Positions 1 through 14,700 of a DNA stretch of 64,000 nucleotides are shown here, one piece after another. The stretch spans positions 17,536,501 to 17,600,500 of the forward strand of contig NC_088787.1 of assembly GCF_949628265.1 (NCBI RefSeq), read 5' to 3'. Each line of letters opens with the position of its first letter. Positions within the stretch are counted from its first letter, which is position 1. The notes beneath the pieces are model-generated. The model saw only the letters and a program-made list of their open reading frames with translations, did not search any database and had not been told where the DNA came from. Source of the DNA: Cloeon dipterum. Lineage: Eukaryota; Arthropoda; Insecta; Ephemeroptera; Baetidae. Both the position numbers and the translations under genes were made by a program.

Positions 1-3000
1 TTCCTTGAAGCAGGCGGCAACTAAAAAAAACAATCAGTGCCTTCTAAAACTCCTTCGCGTCTCGTTGCGTCTCGCCGACACTCGCGAAGCTTGACAACGG
101 ATCCGCCGTTTCCGCGTGTGTGCAGAGCTGTTTGCTACAGTTAATTGGGCGACGGAAATAATCAATAAAAACATATAATAACAGCGCAGCGCAGTAGCAG
201 CAGCAGCAACAGCAAGAAAGAGTAGCAAATTTAATTATTATTCCACATCCTGTGTGCTGCCAAGGCAGGGACGCGTGACAACCAGCAACCAACACACGAT
301 TTTATTGTCAAACCATGCGAACGGCGAAGGACGAAACAGGAGCAACGCGCTCGTAAAACGCGTCGCGCGAAAATACCCGGCCGCGAGAGTTTTGTCTTTT
401 CGCTCAGCGTGTGCGTAACAGAGGGTTGTGAAAAACAGTGCCAATAACTCAAGTTTAATATATAGTTAAATCCCTTGTAATCGCATTTTGCAGGTTTGCC
501 ACGGCACTTAAAAATACATTTTAGTGGCTACGCGGAAATGATAAGTAATATCTGATTTTTTTTATTTTATCCTCGGATATTTAACGGTCTTGTGCTATTT
601 TAGTGTTTCTGCAAATTTTTCAAACATCATTGAATGACTTTCCTTTCAATAAATGCTTTGCATAAAAAACTTTGTGATAAGAACATGGACTTTTATCATT
701 TCTTGAGCTGTGATAGAAATCAGATGAGTCTGACTCGAGCTGCAAAATTACCAGCTAAATGACTGACCCAAATTATTATTATAAAATCTGTTGTACACAA
801 CTTGTGCTTAAATAAATTGATTGAGAATACAAAAAATAAAATAAAAATATTTTACATTGAAATTAAGTATAAATCAATTTTTTTCATTAAAAAATAAATT
901 TAAGTTTGTCCACATTATTCAATAAATTTTCTAATCTAATCTATAAAAATGAATTTTTATTATGTAACTACTGTAAATAAAACCAGTGCCGCAAGCCATT
1001 TATTGACATTCTGCTGCGGGACATATTTGTTCTTCAAGCACAAATAAATTGCAAAATTAGGAAAACAGTCTTGAAGTGAATATTGGACTATTTTTCACAT
1101 CCCCAACGATGTGAGGACAGACGTCTTTCTTGAAAATTCAGTTTTATTTTGGTGGTGCTTGGCGGTACAAATGTGCTGTTGTGTACTCTATTTCTCAAAC
1201 CCCCTGGCTGTTATTGTTTATCCTCATGCCACTCTCTGCGCCACAGCCGCGTCTCACGTGTGTTTTAAACACACACATAGCGCGGCGAGCACACACTGCT
1301 GGCTGTTCCATACCGACCGACGACGACTCCTCCTCGTCAGTCGTAAATGACAACTTCTGTGTGTGTGATAATTTTATTTCGCTTCGAATGCTGGTGTGCA
1401 GCCGTTGTTTGCCAGGCGCCGTGCGTGCGGCAATAAAGCAAATATTTTCTCCAGCCCCCGTGCGAACGAGCGTGCATGGTGTCGGTGACAAAGCGCTCTC
1501 GTCATTTATTAGTAATGCATAATAAAGCATCGGCCGAGCAGCCTTTATGGGTCGTTTTCGACCTTTTTACCGTCGCGCCGTTAAAAGCGAAACGGTAAAA
1601 GTGTGTGAAGGGTCGAGAAAATCTTGACGGCCGGTTTTTGGCCACAACGACGAGCGAGGGAGTTAGGCAACCTGCAGCGCTTGCAAGCACTACTTCCACC
1701 TCGGTTGCATAACTTACTTCGGTTTTCGGGCAGATGCTTCAGGGTTCGCTTAACTCAGATTTCTTTTAAATGTTGTAATCTCTAATTGCTTATAATTAAT
1801 GTACTGAGTGTTTGATTTTTGAGTTTCTATTGGATGGAGAATATAATTTTTAAATTGACGCGAGCGTAATTTGTTTCCTCTCCTGTGTAAGTGTGTATGG
1901 ATTGTTTTTAGACATAGTTCCAAAATCTTTATTAAATAAAAGACTACTTAATGATTTATTGAGAAAAACCATAGCGTCCGAAAAAGCAAACGCTTGCGAA
2001 GCTAAAATACTGAATTTTTGCTGATTTTCTCTAACTTTGCAAATTATGTTTTGTAGAACATTTTCAACAAGCATTTCAACACTTGTCCCTTACTATAAAA
2101 ACTTTACCATAGAATTCCAAACTTGCTTTATCCCTCTTCATAATTGACAATGTTTACTTATTTCTGAAAAACTTTATCGTCCCCAAGTCAGTGGCCTAAA
2201 GTGACCACAGCAATATTTTTTGATGATCCTTTACAAATAGGAAGTTGTCTGTCATTTTTGTCCTCCTGTTTTCACCATGTGGAGAAACCCCGATAAAATA
2301 GATTTTTTCCTCATTTATTTATTTATCCTCCATTAAAGTTAAGTACTGTAAAATTGCGAGGCAATGTTACCTTACAATGAATAAATAAATGACAAATAAA
2401 AATAATGTTTTTTAATCAGGATAGGCACCTAGAAAAAAAACAGTTTTACAAAATTTTTGTACTGCGCAAAGTGTTTTGGTTCCTCAGGCCTCATTGGCAG
2501 TACTTTTCCTGCACAGAATTGAATAAAGCCATAGAAAACATTAAGTTCAAACAGTGCCAAGTGAAAAAATGAGTACAAGAAATGATGTCATCGTCATCAA
2601 TCTACACCATCCTTGAGTGAATAAAAATATATTTCTTCTTACAAAATGAATATTAGTAATCTGGTATTCAATGAAGCATTTCAAAGAGTGAAATTTTAAC
2701 TTCATTAAACTCTTAAAGCAATATTCGAAAGATTCGACCTATTTTAAGGAGATTTTTCAAATGAGAAGAGGCTGCATAAAGAAAGTACATGTTGAAGGGC
2801 TCCAATTTAAATCCATTAACGTGTTATATATTTTTCCTTGAATAAGTCCTATAAAGGTAAATTTGAAAAAAAAGTATGTTTGATGTGCTAAAATATCTTG
2901 TAGCAATATGCTCATTAAGCATATTTTTACTACGGATTTTGATTTTTATAATTTATGCATTTTAAAAGCAAAAGATGCTGTCATTCTTCTATAGTATTTT

Positions 3001-3408
3001 GCGTAACAAAATCATTGGTGCATTACTTTCTGATTGAAAAATTTGCATACACACCTTAAAACAAATTGCTTCTAATGTAATTATATTGAGGAGCATTTGC
3101 TATAAATAAATCCTTAAAAACATTGTCTACTATACTTTACTACCCTAATGTTGTTAATAATTTCGAATAGGTCCGTTCACATCAAGTTTCCTTGCCTAAA
3201 CAGATCAAATCATAAAATCACCAAAAAATATGCATCTTCCAGGACTGATCCGGAAACCACTAGAGTAAATAATTTTCACAATAAAATTGACAAATTTTCT
3301 CAGTCCTATACGGGTCTGAAATCTTTCACCCCTTTAGCATTTTACTTGTAAGCTGTAGTGCTCTGAAATGGACAGCCAAACTATTAATCTTATCTAAATC
3401 ACTAATTG
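1..3408. other. non-coding DNA, no gene seen
   Basis: Mixed composition at 1-460 and 1111-1760, very AT-rich elsewhere. It contains a CAG/CAA-type tract at about 182-213. The short open frames at 1130-1522 and 1195-1530 overlap on opposite strands, have no family resemblance and no supporting splice sites. I see no RNA gene or mobile element. Confidence 0.6.
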
Positions 3409-6400
3409 TCAGGCGGAGCAGTTTGTTGGCGGGCACACAGCTACTTCACACTTGCACTGCGGAATTTTAAGGGCAGCAATCATTTGTCTCTTGCCGGTCG
3501 GTGGCAGCCCGAGGCCGGCAGCTTTTAATGAAGCAAAGGACAATTTACGAGCCAATATGCTCTCTCGCTCGCGCGCGAAGCAATTTGGCGCGTGCGGGGA
3601 ACAAACAGCAGCGCAGCAGTGATGCATCGGTCGGAACACGGGGTTTTGGGCCTGCATGTCGAGGCGCAGTTAAGGGTCGGAGTGTCGTCTCGTTAATAGA
3701 CTCACCGCCGGCCGAGTGCCCCTCGGGGTCATCAAGAGCGCAGCCCTGCTGACCATCCCGTGAGCAAGTTTATTTCCCCGCTTTTCATTTGACAAGTTGA
3801 GGTGTTTTCGCTGCTGCTGCCGCTGCCGCCCTTGCCTGCTCATCAGCAAAAGACTGCTCTTAACGCACGACGACGGACACACGAGGGTGGCACAAAAGCA
3901 AAACGGCCCGAGAGGAGAACGTAGATAAATACACCACTATGTGTTTGCGCAGATCTTGATGCATGTCCTCTGCTGAAAATACACACACGCACACACACGC
4001 AGACAATGTGCTTTTCAACGGACGTGCCCTGCCCTAGCAAAATGAGCTCAAAGTGGGATGACAAGACGGGCAATCATAATAGTGCCATAACTTGCTTCAT
4101 TGCTCTTTAAATTTTTGTGAACATTGTCACGTTATTTTTACGAAATTTTATTCATTAATAAATGAAGATTTAGAAGAGTCCGTGTGAACTTACACAATTA
4201 TTTTCTCTTAATTGAGAATAGGATATCACTGTTTGTAGTATTATTTTAAAGTCATGATTGAAGAATCACACGTTATTTATATGATATACAATCAGTTAAT
4301 TATTAAATAATTTATAGCAAAAAAGCATCATCCAATACCATGCCAGGAAATATTTCAGTTAAAATGAATGTCAGATAGTCTCATGACTTTAATTATTGAA
4401 AGAACGAAGAATATATTATATATTATTCTGCCTTGTTTCAGTCAATTAACCTTTGGACCATATTAACAGTCAGTTATGCAGTCAAATTTTCCGGATAAAA
4501 TTGTTGTTGTCAGAGATGAAATAGGGCTCTTCATTTCGGCTGCTTAAAATGGTTGGTTAAATTTTTTCCAAATCCTTCCAAAGCAGCAAATTATTTCACG
4601 GCGAAGAGGAGAAAAAATCAAAATAAATAAGGCAATTAAACTTTTCAACAGCGAAAATATTGAGTGCGGTTTAAAAAAATATTGTTATTTTTTGTTGTTT
4701 TCCGCAGAAATCTTAGGGATTTTTTCAATTTGCCTATACATATTGTCGGTTTTAATGTGCAAACACGTTTTTTATTTAAAGGATGTCATAATTCTAAGTG
4801 AACATTTTTAAAATCAGATTACTCATAAGAGAGAGTCCTACAAAGCTTTTGCTGGAAGAAAAAACAGACAATCCACTTAAAAATGTCTTAATCATGTCCC
4901 GCATAATTTTAATTCAGAAGTTGTCATACGTTGCGAGTTATAATTAATTTGGAAACTTCATTAATTATACTCGTTTATTCTTACCAAAGACAATTCCAAG
5001 TGAAAGAATTCATACAAAAATTGACAAGAAAGCAAATGAATAAATAACTGAACGCATATAATATACAGAGATTGAAGTGCTGTTGGAAAAAAACACTACC
5101 CCTAAAGACAATTCGGACAAGAGAAATGAGTATCAATGTATTTGGTGATGGAAGGGGGTGAGAATTGCGGGGGCACTTGACAAGCGGATGGACGGACGGA
5201 TCTTTTGTTTTTGCGTCCAGCGAGGTGTCAATGATTGCACGAGATAAATTGAATAACCGATGGAAAGAGAGAAGAAAATATCGAGTGACTAATGGAAAGG
5301 GTGCGGCGGTGGTGGCGTTTCGCAGAGAAAGCGTAGCATTTGGGAACCCTTTGGAGATGAGTCATGGCCTCGAGAGGGATGCTGCTGCAGTGCCCCGGGG
5401 CTCAAGATTTATAAACAGCACGAGCTTTGTTGTGCACTTTAGTTTTCGGCGGAAATGACAGGGGATATGTATGTGTGTCACGTAAACTGTCATCAATCTC
5501 AATCGTAATTAACTCTTGTGTGTGAGCGTTTGTCCGCCTGCCCGCCCGTTCGCTCGCCCGCCACCCCTGTGCCCTCTGCTCGCGCGAACTGCACGGCGGC
5601 GGCGGCAATCTTGAGGCATTCCTGCGCGCCAAGAGGGCTGCCTAGCTGTAAGTCTGTCAGGGGCTGACAGCCACATAATTACTTCTTGATGAGCGCAGCC
5701 AGCCAGCGGGCCGGCACAATTTAGCAGCCCGCTTTTTCCACAGCAGCGCCACGCGCGTCGTGTCGTATTTTTCTTATCGCCCGCCCAGGTGCTTATCGGG
5801 ACAAGTGTCGCTCTTCCCAGGCCGCTCTAATTAAGGCGACACACGCTATTTGAGCTCAGCGTGCCTTGCCGACGGTCGTCGTCACCCCCGTGATGTATAG
5901 ACGAGCAGGGGAGCGAGCGAGCGAGAGAGTCATTGTCAGGCGAATTTGCACAGTCCACCTTTGCAGACGTGTTTGTGTGTACACATAAACGAACGAGTAT
6001 GTTTTGATAGATAGTGCTGGACAGATAATTCTCTCCAAATTATTATTATCCGACGCTCAAAAAGCAGGTGATGTATGTGACAAGCCTTACATCATGCGGT
6101 CGATATACCACTCCTTTTTAGACTTTATGGATCCTTTTCGATAATAGGATTAGATTTTGCTTATTATATCTTAAATCTTGTAAAATTTTCAATTTGGTCT
6201 ATAAAAAATAAAGGCTTTGTGGGCTTTGTAAACACGCTATAGTCAAAATTAGTATCAATGTGGCCATCTGCACTGCTTGAGAGGAAGTGTACCGTCTTAA
6301 ACTAAAATTTTAAGTTTTTGAGCCTAGCGAAATATTTTTCTTTTTGTTAGTTGGCCGTTTGTTACAAGTTTTAGACGCTAATTCCAGAATTCCATAAAGA

Positions 6401-8230
6401 TAAATGAAAAATATGTTTCCAATGATGCCACACAATTTAATTTGGAGCAAAATCAAATTAATTGTATTTTGGTTGAATTATTTAATGGTGTTTAATAAAG
6501 TTAAATAAAAATTGATCAAAGCCTACGGCACTACTAAAAGGTCACAGATCGACAAGAAAAAAATTATTGAAAATGTTCAATAATTATGAAGCAAAATTTT
6601 TTTATGTTGCAAATTAATCAGCTAAATGATGACCAGTAATATCCCGTTTTTTCTTTAAAAAATTTGAAGGTATTTAATTTAATTTTTTGTTATTGCCAAA
6701 AGTTACGGTGGCAAAAATCAATATGGTAAAACAATTTCTGGCTATATATTTCATGCTTACTTACCTTTAACATAATTCAATAAAGGGTTTTGCTCTATTG
6801 CTCCAGAAAGTTAAGTGATGATAAATTTTAAATAAATATTCAAATTATAAAATTTGTGTATAAAAAGACCAATGCTACCATTTCTTTTTTGTAAAAAACC
6901 ATTAACTTTTTTTTAACATAATGCTCTCTAAATAAATAATCAAAATTTAGAAAACAAAAGATACAATGTGAATAATACACTGCAAAAGTCTATTACTGAC
7001 AAAATATGCATTTGCTAAAGAAAAATATCAAAAGTTTTGAGTTAAATTCTTTCCAACCACCCACGATATTTTTTTACTTGAGTTATACCGAGTTCAAAAT
7101 AATAAAATAATAAGTGAAACAAATTTATGGGATTTGGCGTAAAATGAATGTTACAATATTGAAATATGAATGGCCCCACATGAATTAAAATAGTTGAATT
7201 GAATTTATTTTAATTATCTCAGGAAATGACTCATTTACGCTCAAATTACCAAATCTAGGGGTAATTTTCTGATGCAAATGCTGCTGATTTACCGCAGTCA
7301 ATTCGTCATCAATTTTTACTAAGGTGAAAGCAATAAAATATCAGTATTTTGAGCGCTCGTAAGACTGTTTGAAGCAGAGCTTCATTTAAACAACGGCATT
7401 CCTGTGTGCTTAAAACTCTGAAACGCCATCGTGACGAACAATTACAAGGAAAAAGTGAGCAGCCACAAAGCTGAAGCTCGATTCACCTTCAAACTCCATT
7501 ATTCTCGGCAGTCATTCAGCAGAGGTCTTTAAAAGAGCCATCCATTGAATGAAAACAAAAGCGAGCGACACTCACACATAAAAAGCTGTCTAAACGTGGA
7601 CGTGCCAGACGGGCATTAAGTCGGCGGCTTCCGTCAGAAGCGAGTGAAGCGCGGTCATCGTTTTGTCGTTTGTCTCGCGGCAATGTCCACCGGGCATTTC
7701 ATCTCTGCTTTTGTCACCTGGATGTCGCGCTGACGGACACCGGCTCGGCTAATAGCGGTGCTTTTGTACATGCACTACATCCAACTGTCGGCCCCGGTGC
7801 GTGTCGCTAATGGAGCGCGTTGACATCTGCATAAATGTTTACGCGGATGGAAATAGAATCCCCATCGGCTGCTGGTGTGTCGCGGGCTCTAGCTCTCGCG
7901 CTCGCTGTTTGTCTGGAGCCCCCGCCGCGACCGCTCCACTGCGCCGCGGCCAACACTAACAAAGAGTAGGTGTGCGAGCCGCCGCGCACCATTTAATTAT
8001 TTGTTCTGTACACCGCGACGGCAGACGCGCCCGGCAAACCCCGGGGGCGCCCACGCGCCACCCCCGTCCGCCCCTGAGCTCGATACGCAGACGACACACT
8101 AGTGAAAACAGCCGTGAAAATTGAGGAAGCGCCCGCCCAGCGGCGACAATTTGTTCGCGCGCGCTGATGTAAACCGCACAGCCTGTGACAAACTGAGCGA
8201 TTTTTCCTGTCACCGCTTGGTGACAAAAAC
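3409..8230. other. non-coding DNA with three GC-rich islands
   Basis: GC-rich islands at about 3409-4080, 5150-6040 and 7330-8230 are separated by AT-rich stretches. The islands hold short tandem repeats: a GCTGCTGCCGCTGCC tract near 3810-3830, CA-rich DNA near 3980-4000, and GAGCGAGCGAGC near 5910-5930. They also hold scattered TAATTA and TGTCA/TGACA words. No coding exon is recognisable on either strand. Confidence 0.55.
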
Positions 8231-11200
8231 GTTTAAGCTACACAAACGTGTCCTCAAGTGAATGACAATTAATTTAAAATAATCAGATAAAACTTGATTT
8301 AACAGACAGTTATTAAAATGTTTAATTTTTTATTAAGATAGTTTTTATATATATGATAAATTTAAAGACCAAATTAATTTGCTAAATTAATAGCTTTTAA
8401 ATTAATATTCCATTTTCAAATTAATTAGCATGATTAAATTTTAATAGTTGAATTAAATACTTTTGTTTTAAAATTGATTTTTTAAGTGTATTTTTTTAAA
8501 TAAATTTTTCTCAGTGACGCATCGTTCAATGAACTAGTTAAGTAATTAATTTAAACTATGATTGATGATATAGAATAAAGCATATGTAGTCAACAAATTT
8601 GTAAATATAATAAATATCGTGAGATAATTATAAGCAAGAAATCATCTTGCAACTATGTTGCAATATTATTAGATTTCCGATTTTTCTGAAAAATTAATAA
8701 TATTCAACTATTCAAGAATTTAAAAACAGATTGATTGTGTTCCCAATATTTTGCTGTTCTAAATTAAGGATTTTAATGCTCACCAGATCGCAATGATGAT
8801 AAAACATATTTCGACCTGTCTTTCTACTTGACAAACGTTTAAATAAAACACTCTTAAAACCAAATATTTTTTAAATCATACATAATAATTTACGACTTAA
8901 AACAAATAAAATATTCAGTGATGGAATAAATTTTACATCAAGATCAACAACCTTTAAACGCCACTCAATCAGATCACGGGTCAAGCAAAGCCGTTTGAAA
9001 TCCAATGAGCTTCTTTTCCACTTCTCTGATGTTTGTATTCGCCTGCACCAAATTAATAAAATCCGCTCGAGTGGACAGCACAAATGAGGAAAAAAGATTG
9101 ATCTAGCTGCCGACTGCTCGTACAATTTCATTAAAACTTCCGCGGACCAAGTCATGCATAAAATCACAAGCGTATCCAAGCACAGAGCAGAGAGAAAAAG
9201 CGAAGCACAAGTGCGTCCACAAAAATAAAAAAAGGCCACAGCAGTCCGCGAGGCGTCTTTTTCTGAATCACGCACCAGGTGCCGACGGCCAGCGAGTGAA
9301 CAGAAGCAAGACACACCGGCTGCAGTGACAATCGTTCCAAATTATTCGCAATTTCACGCCGGAGCCTCTGAAAGGGCCGAGAATGCTGAGCTGCAGCCTT
9401 GCAAGAGCTGCGAGCCGCAGTGGTTATGCAACCCGCTGGAGTCGTGAGATCCGTCCAATAAACGTGTGCTAATTTTTAGCTCATGATGCACAAAATTTGC
9501 AAATTGTTTTGTAAAGGATTGCTCATTTGGAAATAATTATTTTCCTTCTTTAAGTATTAAAATTAAACAATTTAGCGTACATCTTCGCATTGTAATAACC
9601 TGATTGAATAAAATTTGGAAAATTATGGAGACAGTGAAATTTTTTAAAATCATATCTCGAATTTGCTAGACTTCAAATTTTCTGTTTGATCGCATTTCTC
9701 TCAAATTTACACTTGGACGAACTTTCCATCTTACGGCTATAAATTTCGTTGGCAAATAATTGCGAAAAGTCAACTCATTAATTCTGATTTCCATCTCTTT
9801 TATGAGCAATCAAGCTTAAAGTTCAATGCCGAAGTCAACAGTGATTTTGCTGACATTTCGCCCAACACACCTTGACTCGGAGTCAGCACTCACTCAGCAT
9901 CACGTCTCAACGTCAAACAGCAAAACGTGCAATTATTAAAACACATCGCGCGCGAATTACAAAATAACGCCACACCGGAGACCCTGCTTATTCCCTCAAT
10001 CTCGAAAAGCACCTCGTCGGCGCTCGGGTCGTTAGAGAAGAAAAAGCTTTGGGGATACTTTTGGATTGATTCGGCTCTCGCTCTATACGTTGCTCACAAT
10101 TACTTGTCCGCGATCAAAAGGCTTGCAAATAAAGAGCCAAAGTTGCGAAGGGCGCCACCCCAGCAGACCCAAAAGGCCGTGCAGCGCTCGCTCGCTCAAG
10201 TGCGGCCAAATTGGCGTGGACGTCCCTTAATATGGTCTAGCATTAGCAGAGAGAAAGAGAGCAGCACGCCGACTTGGGAAATAGAGAGGGACGGAGGCTC
10301 TCGCATGCACGTTTTTCGAGCCGACGATCGAAGCAACATACACACACTCGGGCTTAATTTGTGGCGCATTAATTAACCGGTCTGCCTTGCCGGCAGCGCC
10401 CACTGACCAGCTCAAGGGTCACGTGCCACAGCCCCAGGTGCATCCAAATACTCGCTGCGACTCGCATAACACGGAAACCTTGTCAATGAAACACAGCGTT
10501 TCTTGGAAAACATCTCGACGGAATTTCGTTTCATTCTGCGCGTCATCTAAAGCCGTCAGTAAATGTTTAATTGTGACACCTTCGATGGAATTTCACACTG
10601 ATTGAAGTGCGATTAACTGAATACGTGTGAGATTCTCAAATAAACAGAATTTAGCCAGATAGCGGTCCCCATTTTTTCTGAGCTTATAATCCTGCGATAA
10701 TCAGTCGAGAATCTGAAACCTCGTTAAAACTGCTCAAACGGTCGAAAACCATCAAATAAAATTTAAAAATGTGAAAATAATTTAGAAAACCATTTGAAGC
10801 TTTTGCTGACTGAGTCTTATGCAAAACTATTTGGTTGAATTTTTTGTCATAAAAATTATCTGAATTGTAGATAAGTTTTTTCTACTTTAAAAAAGTATAT
10901 ATTTTGGATTCTTTAATTGTGTGAAGTTTTACACAACAAGTAAAATGTTGTAACCGTAATTTTCTAATAAATTTTACTAGAAATAAATAACAGACAAAGT
11001 AAAAAGCACTCAATGTCATTGGTTTCACAACAACAATCAATTATTAATAAATTATCAAATTCAAATTTTAATATCAAGTCAAAAATATATTTTTAAGCAT
11101 AAGAAACATATATGAATTTCTACAAACAATTCTTATAAGAAGCCAGTTAAGCCCATCTAAATTGGCTAAGAAACCGTTTACTTAATTAGGCTTGAAGCAA

Positions 11201-11740
11201 CAAAACAATCTAAAAATATTCACCTGTTTTCCAAAGAAAACGTGAAAATTTTCCAGCCCCATGCAGATATTTAAATTGGCTATGAAAACTCGGGCTCTGA
11301 CACGTTCACTTTATAGGACATTTTGGGAGAGAGCAATTTCGAAATTGTGATCTACATACACAATATTTTGCAATGATTTAGGCACTGAGAGATATCAATA
11401 AATTTCGTGGGTATTTAATTACTATCTCAAAATACTGCTAAATATCACCTTTATTTGTTAGCATACGCATATTTATGTCCAATTTAAAACAGTTCACTGC
11501 ACTGAAAAAAGTGGAAAGTCTAATTTTGCTCAAGTTTTAATTTAAAATTTTGGCTATATAGGGATCATATTGAATGAGAAAAACGATCAATCAAATTTCA
11601 GGCCGAATTTTGAAAAAATTGTGTCACAATTTTTTTTGTAAATAATAAATATATAGTTTTGCTTAGCTGACCGCTGATTAATATTTTACACGTTTGTTGG
11701 AGAAGCAAACCAATCATTTAGTTAGGTCGTGAATGATAAT
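8231..11740. other. non-coding DNA with AAATTAAT cluster and two GC-rich islands
   Basis: AT-rich at 8231-8900, including four AAATTAAT octamers within 55 bp (8371-8425). It is GC-richer at about 8900-9480 and 9840-10640, then AT-rich to 11740. The open frames at 8871-9314 and 9927-10376 have no family resemblance and low-complexity, unbiased codon use. Confidence 0.55.
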
Positions 11741-14700
11741 TTTCTCCAACGGCGAGAAATTGGATTGCCACGTGAAAAAGCTGAGCTCGGCACAATATTT
11801 TGAGTTATTGATATCAAGCGCTGAGAGCGGATCGTGCGTGTAAACTGTTGGTCGCTGGTACGTGCCCGTTGACCATCAGCATCCATCGACAGACGAGAGA
11901 AACACCGGCTTGCCTAAGAGGCGGCTGCTTCGTGGTAAAATTGGCCATTTATCAAATGCAGCCAGACCGAGAGCACCAAACGTTTTGACGTTCAAGTATT
12001 TTTTAAAGGAAACAAATTATCAGCAGGCAAAATCGGCCTCTCACGTCAGCGCGGAATTGACATACACTAATAATCAGTTGCGCTGAGCCGGCATTTTCCA
12101 GCAAATTAAATTTTGGACACTTCTCCTCTCTTTGAGCTCGGTGGATTTCGCAAAAGGCAGAGACGTGCACACGCTGGATGGACAAAATTAATTGCCACTT
12201 GGCGGAGAGGGCCCCACGTTTTGCACACACAGGCATGACAGGCAGTCATTTTGCAAGGTTGTTGTCATGCACGAGTGGCGTCGCACATCAAAAACGGACG
12301 CGAAGGCAGCATGCAAATCGATTTGCGAAATCATCACGACAATTTGCGAGAATATTTCGCGCCGATTCGAATGCTCAAACAACGGCCGAAAGGACTTCAT
12401 CGGGAGAAAAATAGCAACTTAGATTGCTTTTCCGCGCCGGAATTTCCTCAGCCATGTAATTGCGTCGGTGAAAATCGGGGAATGGTCCGCCGGTCCGTTG
12501 GTGTATGTAATTAAGCGCTTATCACAAAGGAGCAGAAAGAAGGAGTCAGGTCTCGGTGGCGCCCTGCACAACAAAGACAGCGCTCTTTGTCAGAGCCGTC
12601 CAGCAGATAGGCTGATTTTGTTTTTGCGATTAGCAAATAAATAAGTCTTTAAAAATACGGTTATTTACAAAATGTATACAATTGTTAATCAAATTATATA
12701 TTAAATATAAAACTTTTAAATATCTTTTTAAAATAAATATTTCCATTATTTAGTATGTACTATTTTGTATTTAAAAATTTATTTATTAGTTTATTAATTT
12801 TGTCATAACTAAATTGGATCAATTTTACTTAAAAATGTAAAAATTACCTGTATTGTGATTTTAAATAATTACATTAAAAGATTTATGTGTGCACAAGGAG
12901 CGCAATATTATGAAGTCCAGAGATTCTCCTCTTCTATTATTGTTCAAATTCAGAGTTTTAAACTTGTATATATACCCACTTTACACTTATATCATACATA
13001 CGGCTAAAACAACCTAAGCGAAGTATCAGGTCAAACAATTTAATCAACAGAGAGATTTAAATGATATAAAAATAAAATATCATTACAAAAATATCAGCAG
13101 CTTTGTCATCTCTTATAAATTAGAAACATACATTTGCACATCTCTACAGTTTGACTTAAAATACGTTTTGCTACAGATATGTATAATAATTCCGTGACGC
13201 AATGGTTGGATTAGGAATTCATAGTTTTTATGAAATCAATCAATAAACAATTTTTACTGGTCTCTCTATATTAAAGTACCTTAAATTTTAAAATTAAATC
13301 ACTGAAACTTTTCTATTATTATTATTATTTTACTTCACAATAATGTGCATAAAAAGTCATCGATATCCATTTTTACTGATTAGAGAATCTTTTTATGAAC
13401 AGAGAAAGGGAACGCATAAAAGAAAAATGAAGCCGTTAGGACCGTCTAGGCGAGAAGGTCCCAGGGGCCGCTTTGATCCGAAATACGGCATCCTTTGGAT
13501 GGCTGGACCATCTGTCAGCAGGGCACAAAATGAGAAAACAAATTATCCAGCAGCGGGGCTCGAAAAGCAATTTCTCGCCGGCCGCGGCCGCTCTCTGGAT
13601 GCGAGGAGGCGGGCGGAGGCGAATTAGATATCTAATGAAAAGGTTCGTGTGTCGCCCTGAGAAAGAGAGCAGGGCCTTAGCCAGGGTGCACCCCTGCGCG
13701 CGCGAAGGGCGCCCCTCGGCGATTCTTTTCCAATGGGTTGACAGGCAGCAGCAAAAGGCGTTGGAACGAAATAATGCGTCTGACGGTCGCTTTTGGGTCG
13801 GCCGCGCGGTTGCTGCATGCGCGCGGGGAGATGTGAAGCGTCACGATGACTCAGGACGTGTCTCTGGTGTCACGGTGTTGTTTGATTTCCCCCCTGAGGA
13901 GGACCGAATTCTCGGACGTCCCAGGCAGATTCGCTGGAAAGGCGGCTCGATTCTCGAAAACTCGTTGGAGCGTGTCAGGCAGCTTTAATGGAAATTCTTT
14001 TACGACTCCGGCTGCGAGTTGGACACGGTGGTTTTAGATTGAAACATCATGCTAAAAGGCGGCCCTGAAAATGACCTCGTAAAAGCAATGACCCGGCCGG
14101 ACGATTCCAATTAGCCGCACATGACACGCAGGCCCGGCGCATTGTTGCAGCACAAATCCAATTTACAGAGCAGATGAGCTGTTGTCATCGGGGAGTTGCC
14201 GAAATTACACCTTTTCCTCTCTGGTTGCGCCGCAGAAGAAAGGAGCTGGCCGGTGCACAGAGTGGACTCTTCTCTCTCTCTCTATCTTTCGCATTTCGCT
14301 CTCCGCAAGTCTGTTTGGTCCAGCGAAAGACGCGCCGAGAGGTAATTGCAGCCTTTTTTATTGCCCCGTGGGAGATGCTGCGGCGATAAGCTGTTTAGTT
14401 TGCCTCACGAATCACAAACAATCGGCCATTACATAATTCGACCATGTGTGTCACTGAACCGACGGTGACGTCACCCCCGCGGCGGGTCATCAAAATTCTG
14501 CGGATTTTCGTTCCCGGAGCCGCGAATTCCCAGCAGCAACAGCAGCAGCAGCAGTCGAAGAGGAATGTCACTGACCCGTCACGGATAAACGGCCCAATTA
14601 AGAAGCACAAACAAAGGGCTGCTAATACGATCCGAGATATTTTTATTCGCGTTAAGCAGCGACCAGAGCTAGCGACCATCAATAATAATGATGCTGTAAA

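Noticed and set aside
8871..9314. 147-residue Cys/Leu-rich frame on the minus strand
   Set aside because: No domain, no start context, and composition fits random translation of AT/GC mixed DNA.
13343..13988. Overlapping open frames of 94 and 171 residues in a GC-rich island
   Set aside because: Two frames of one GC-rich, stop-poor stretch. No protein family features.
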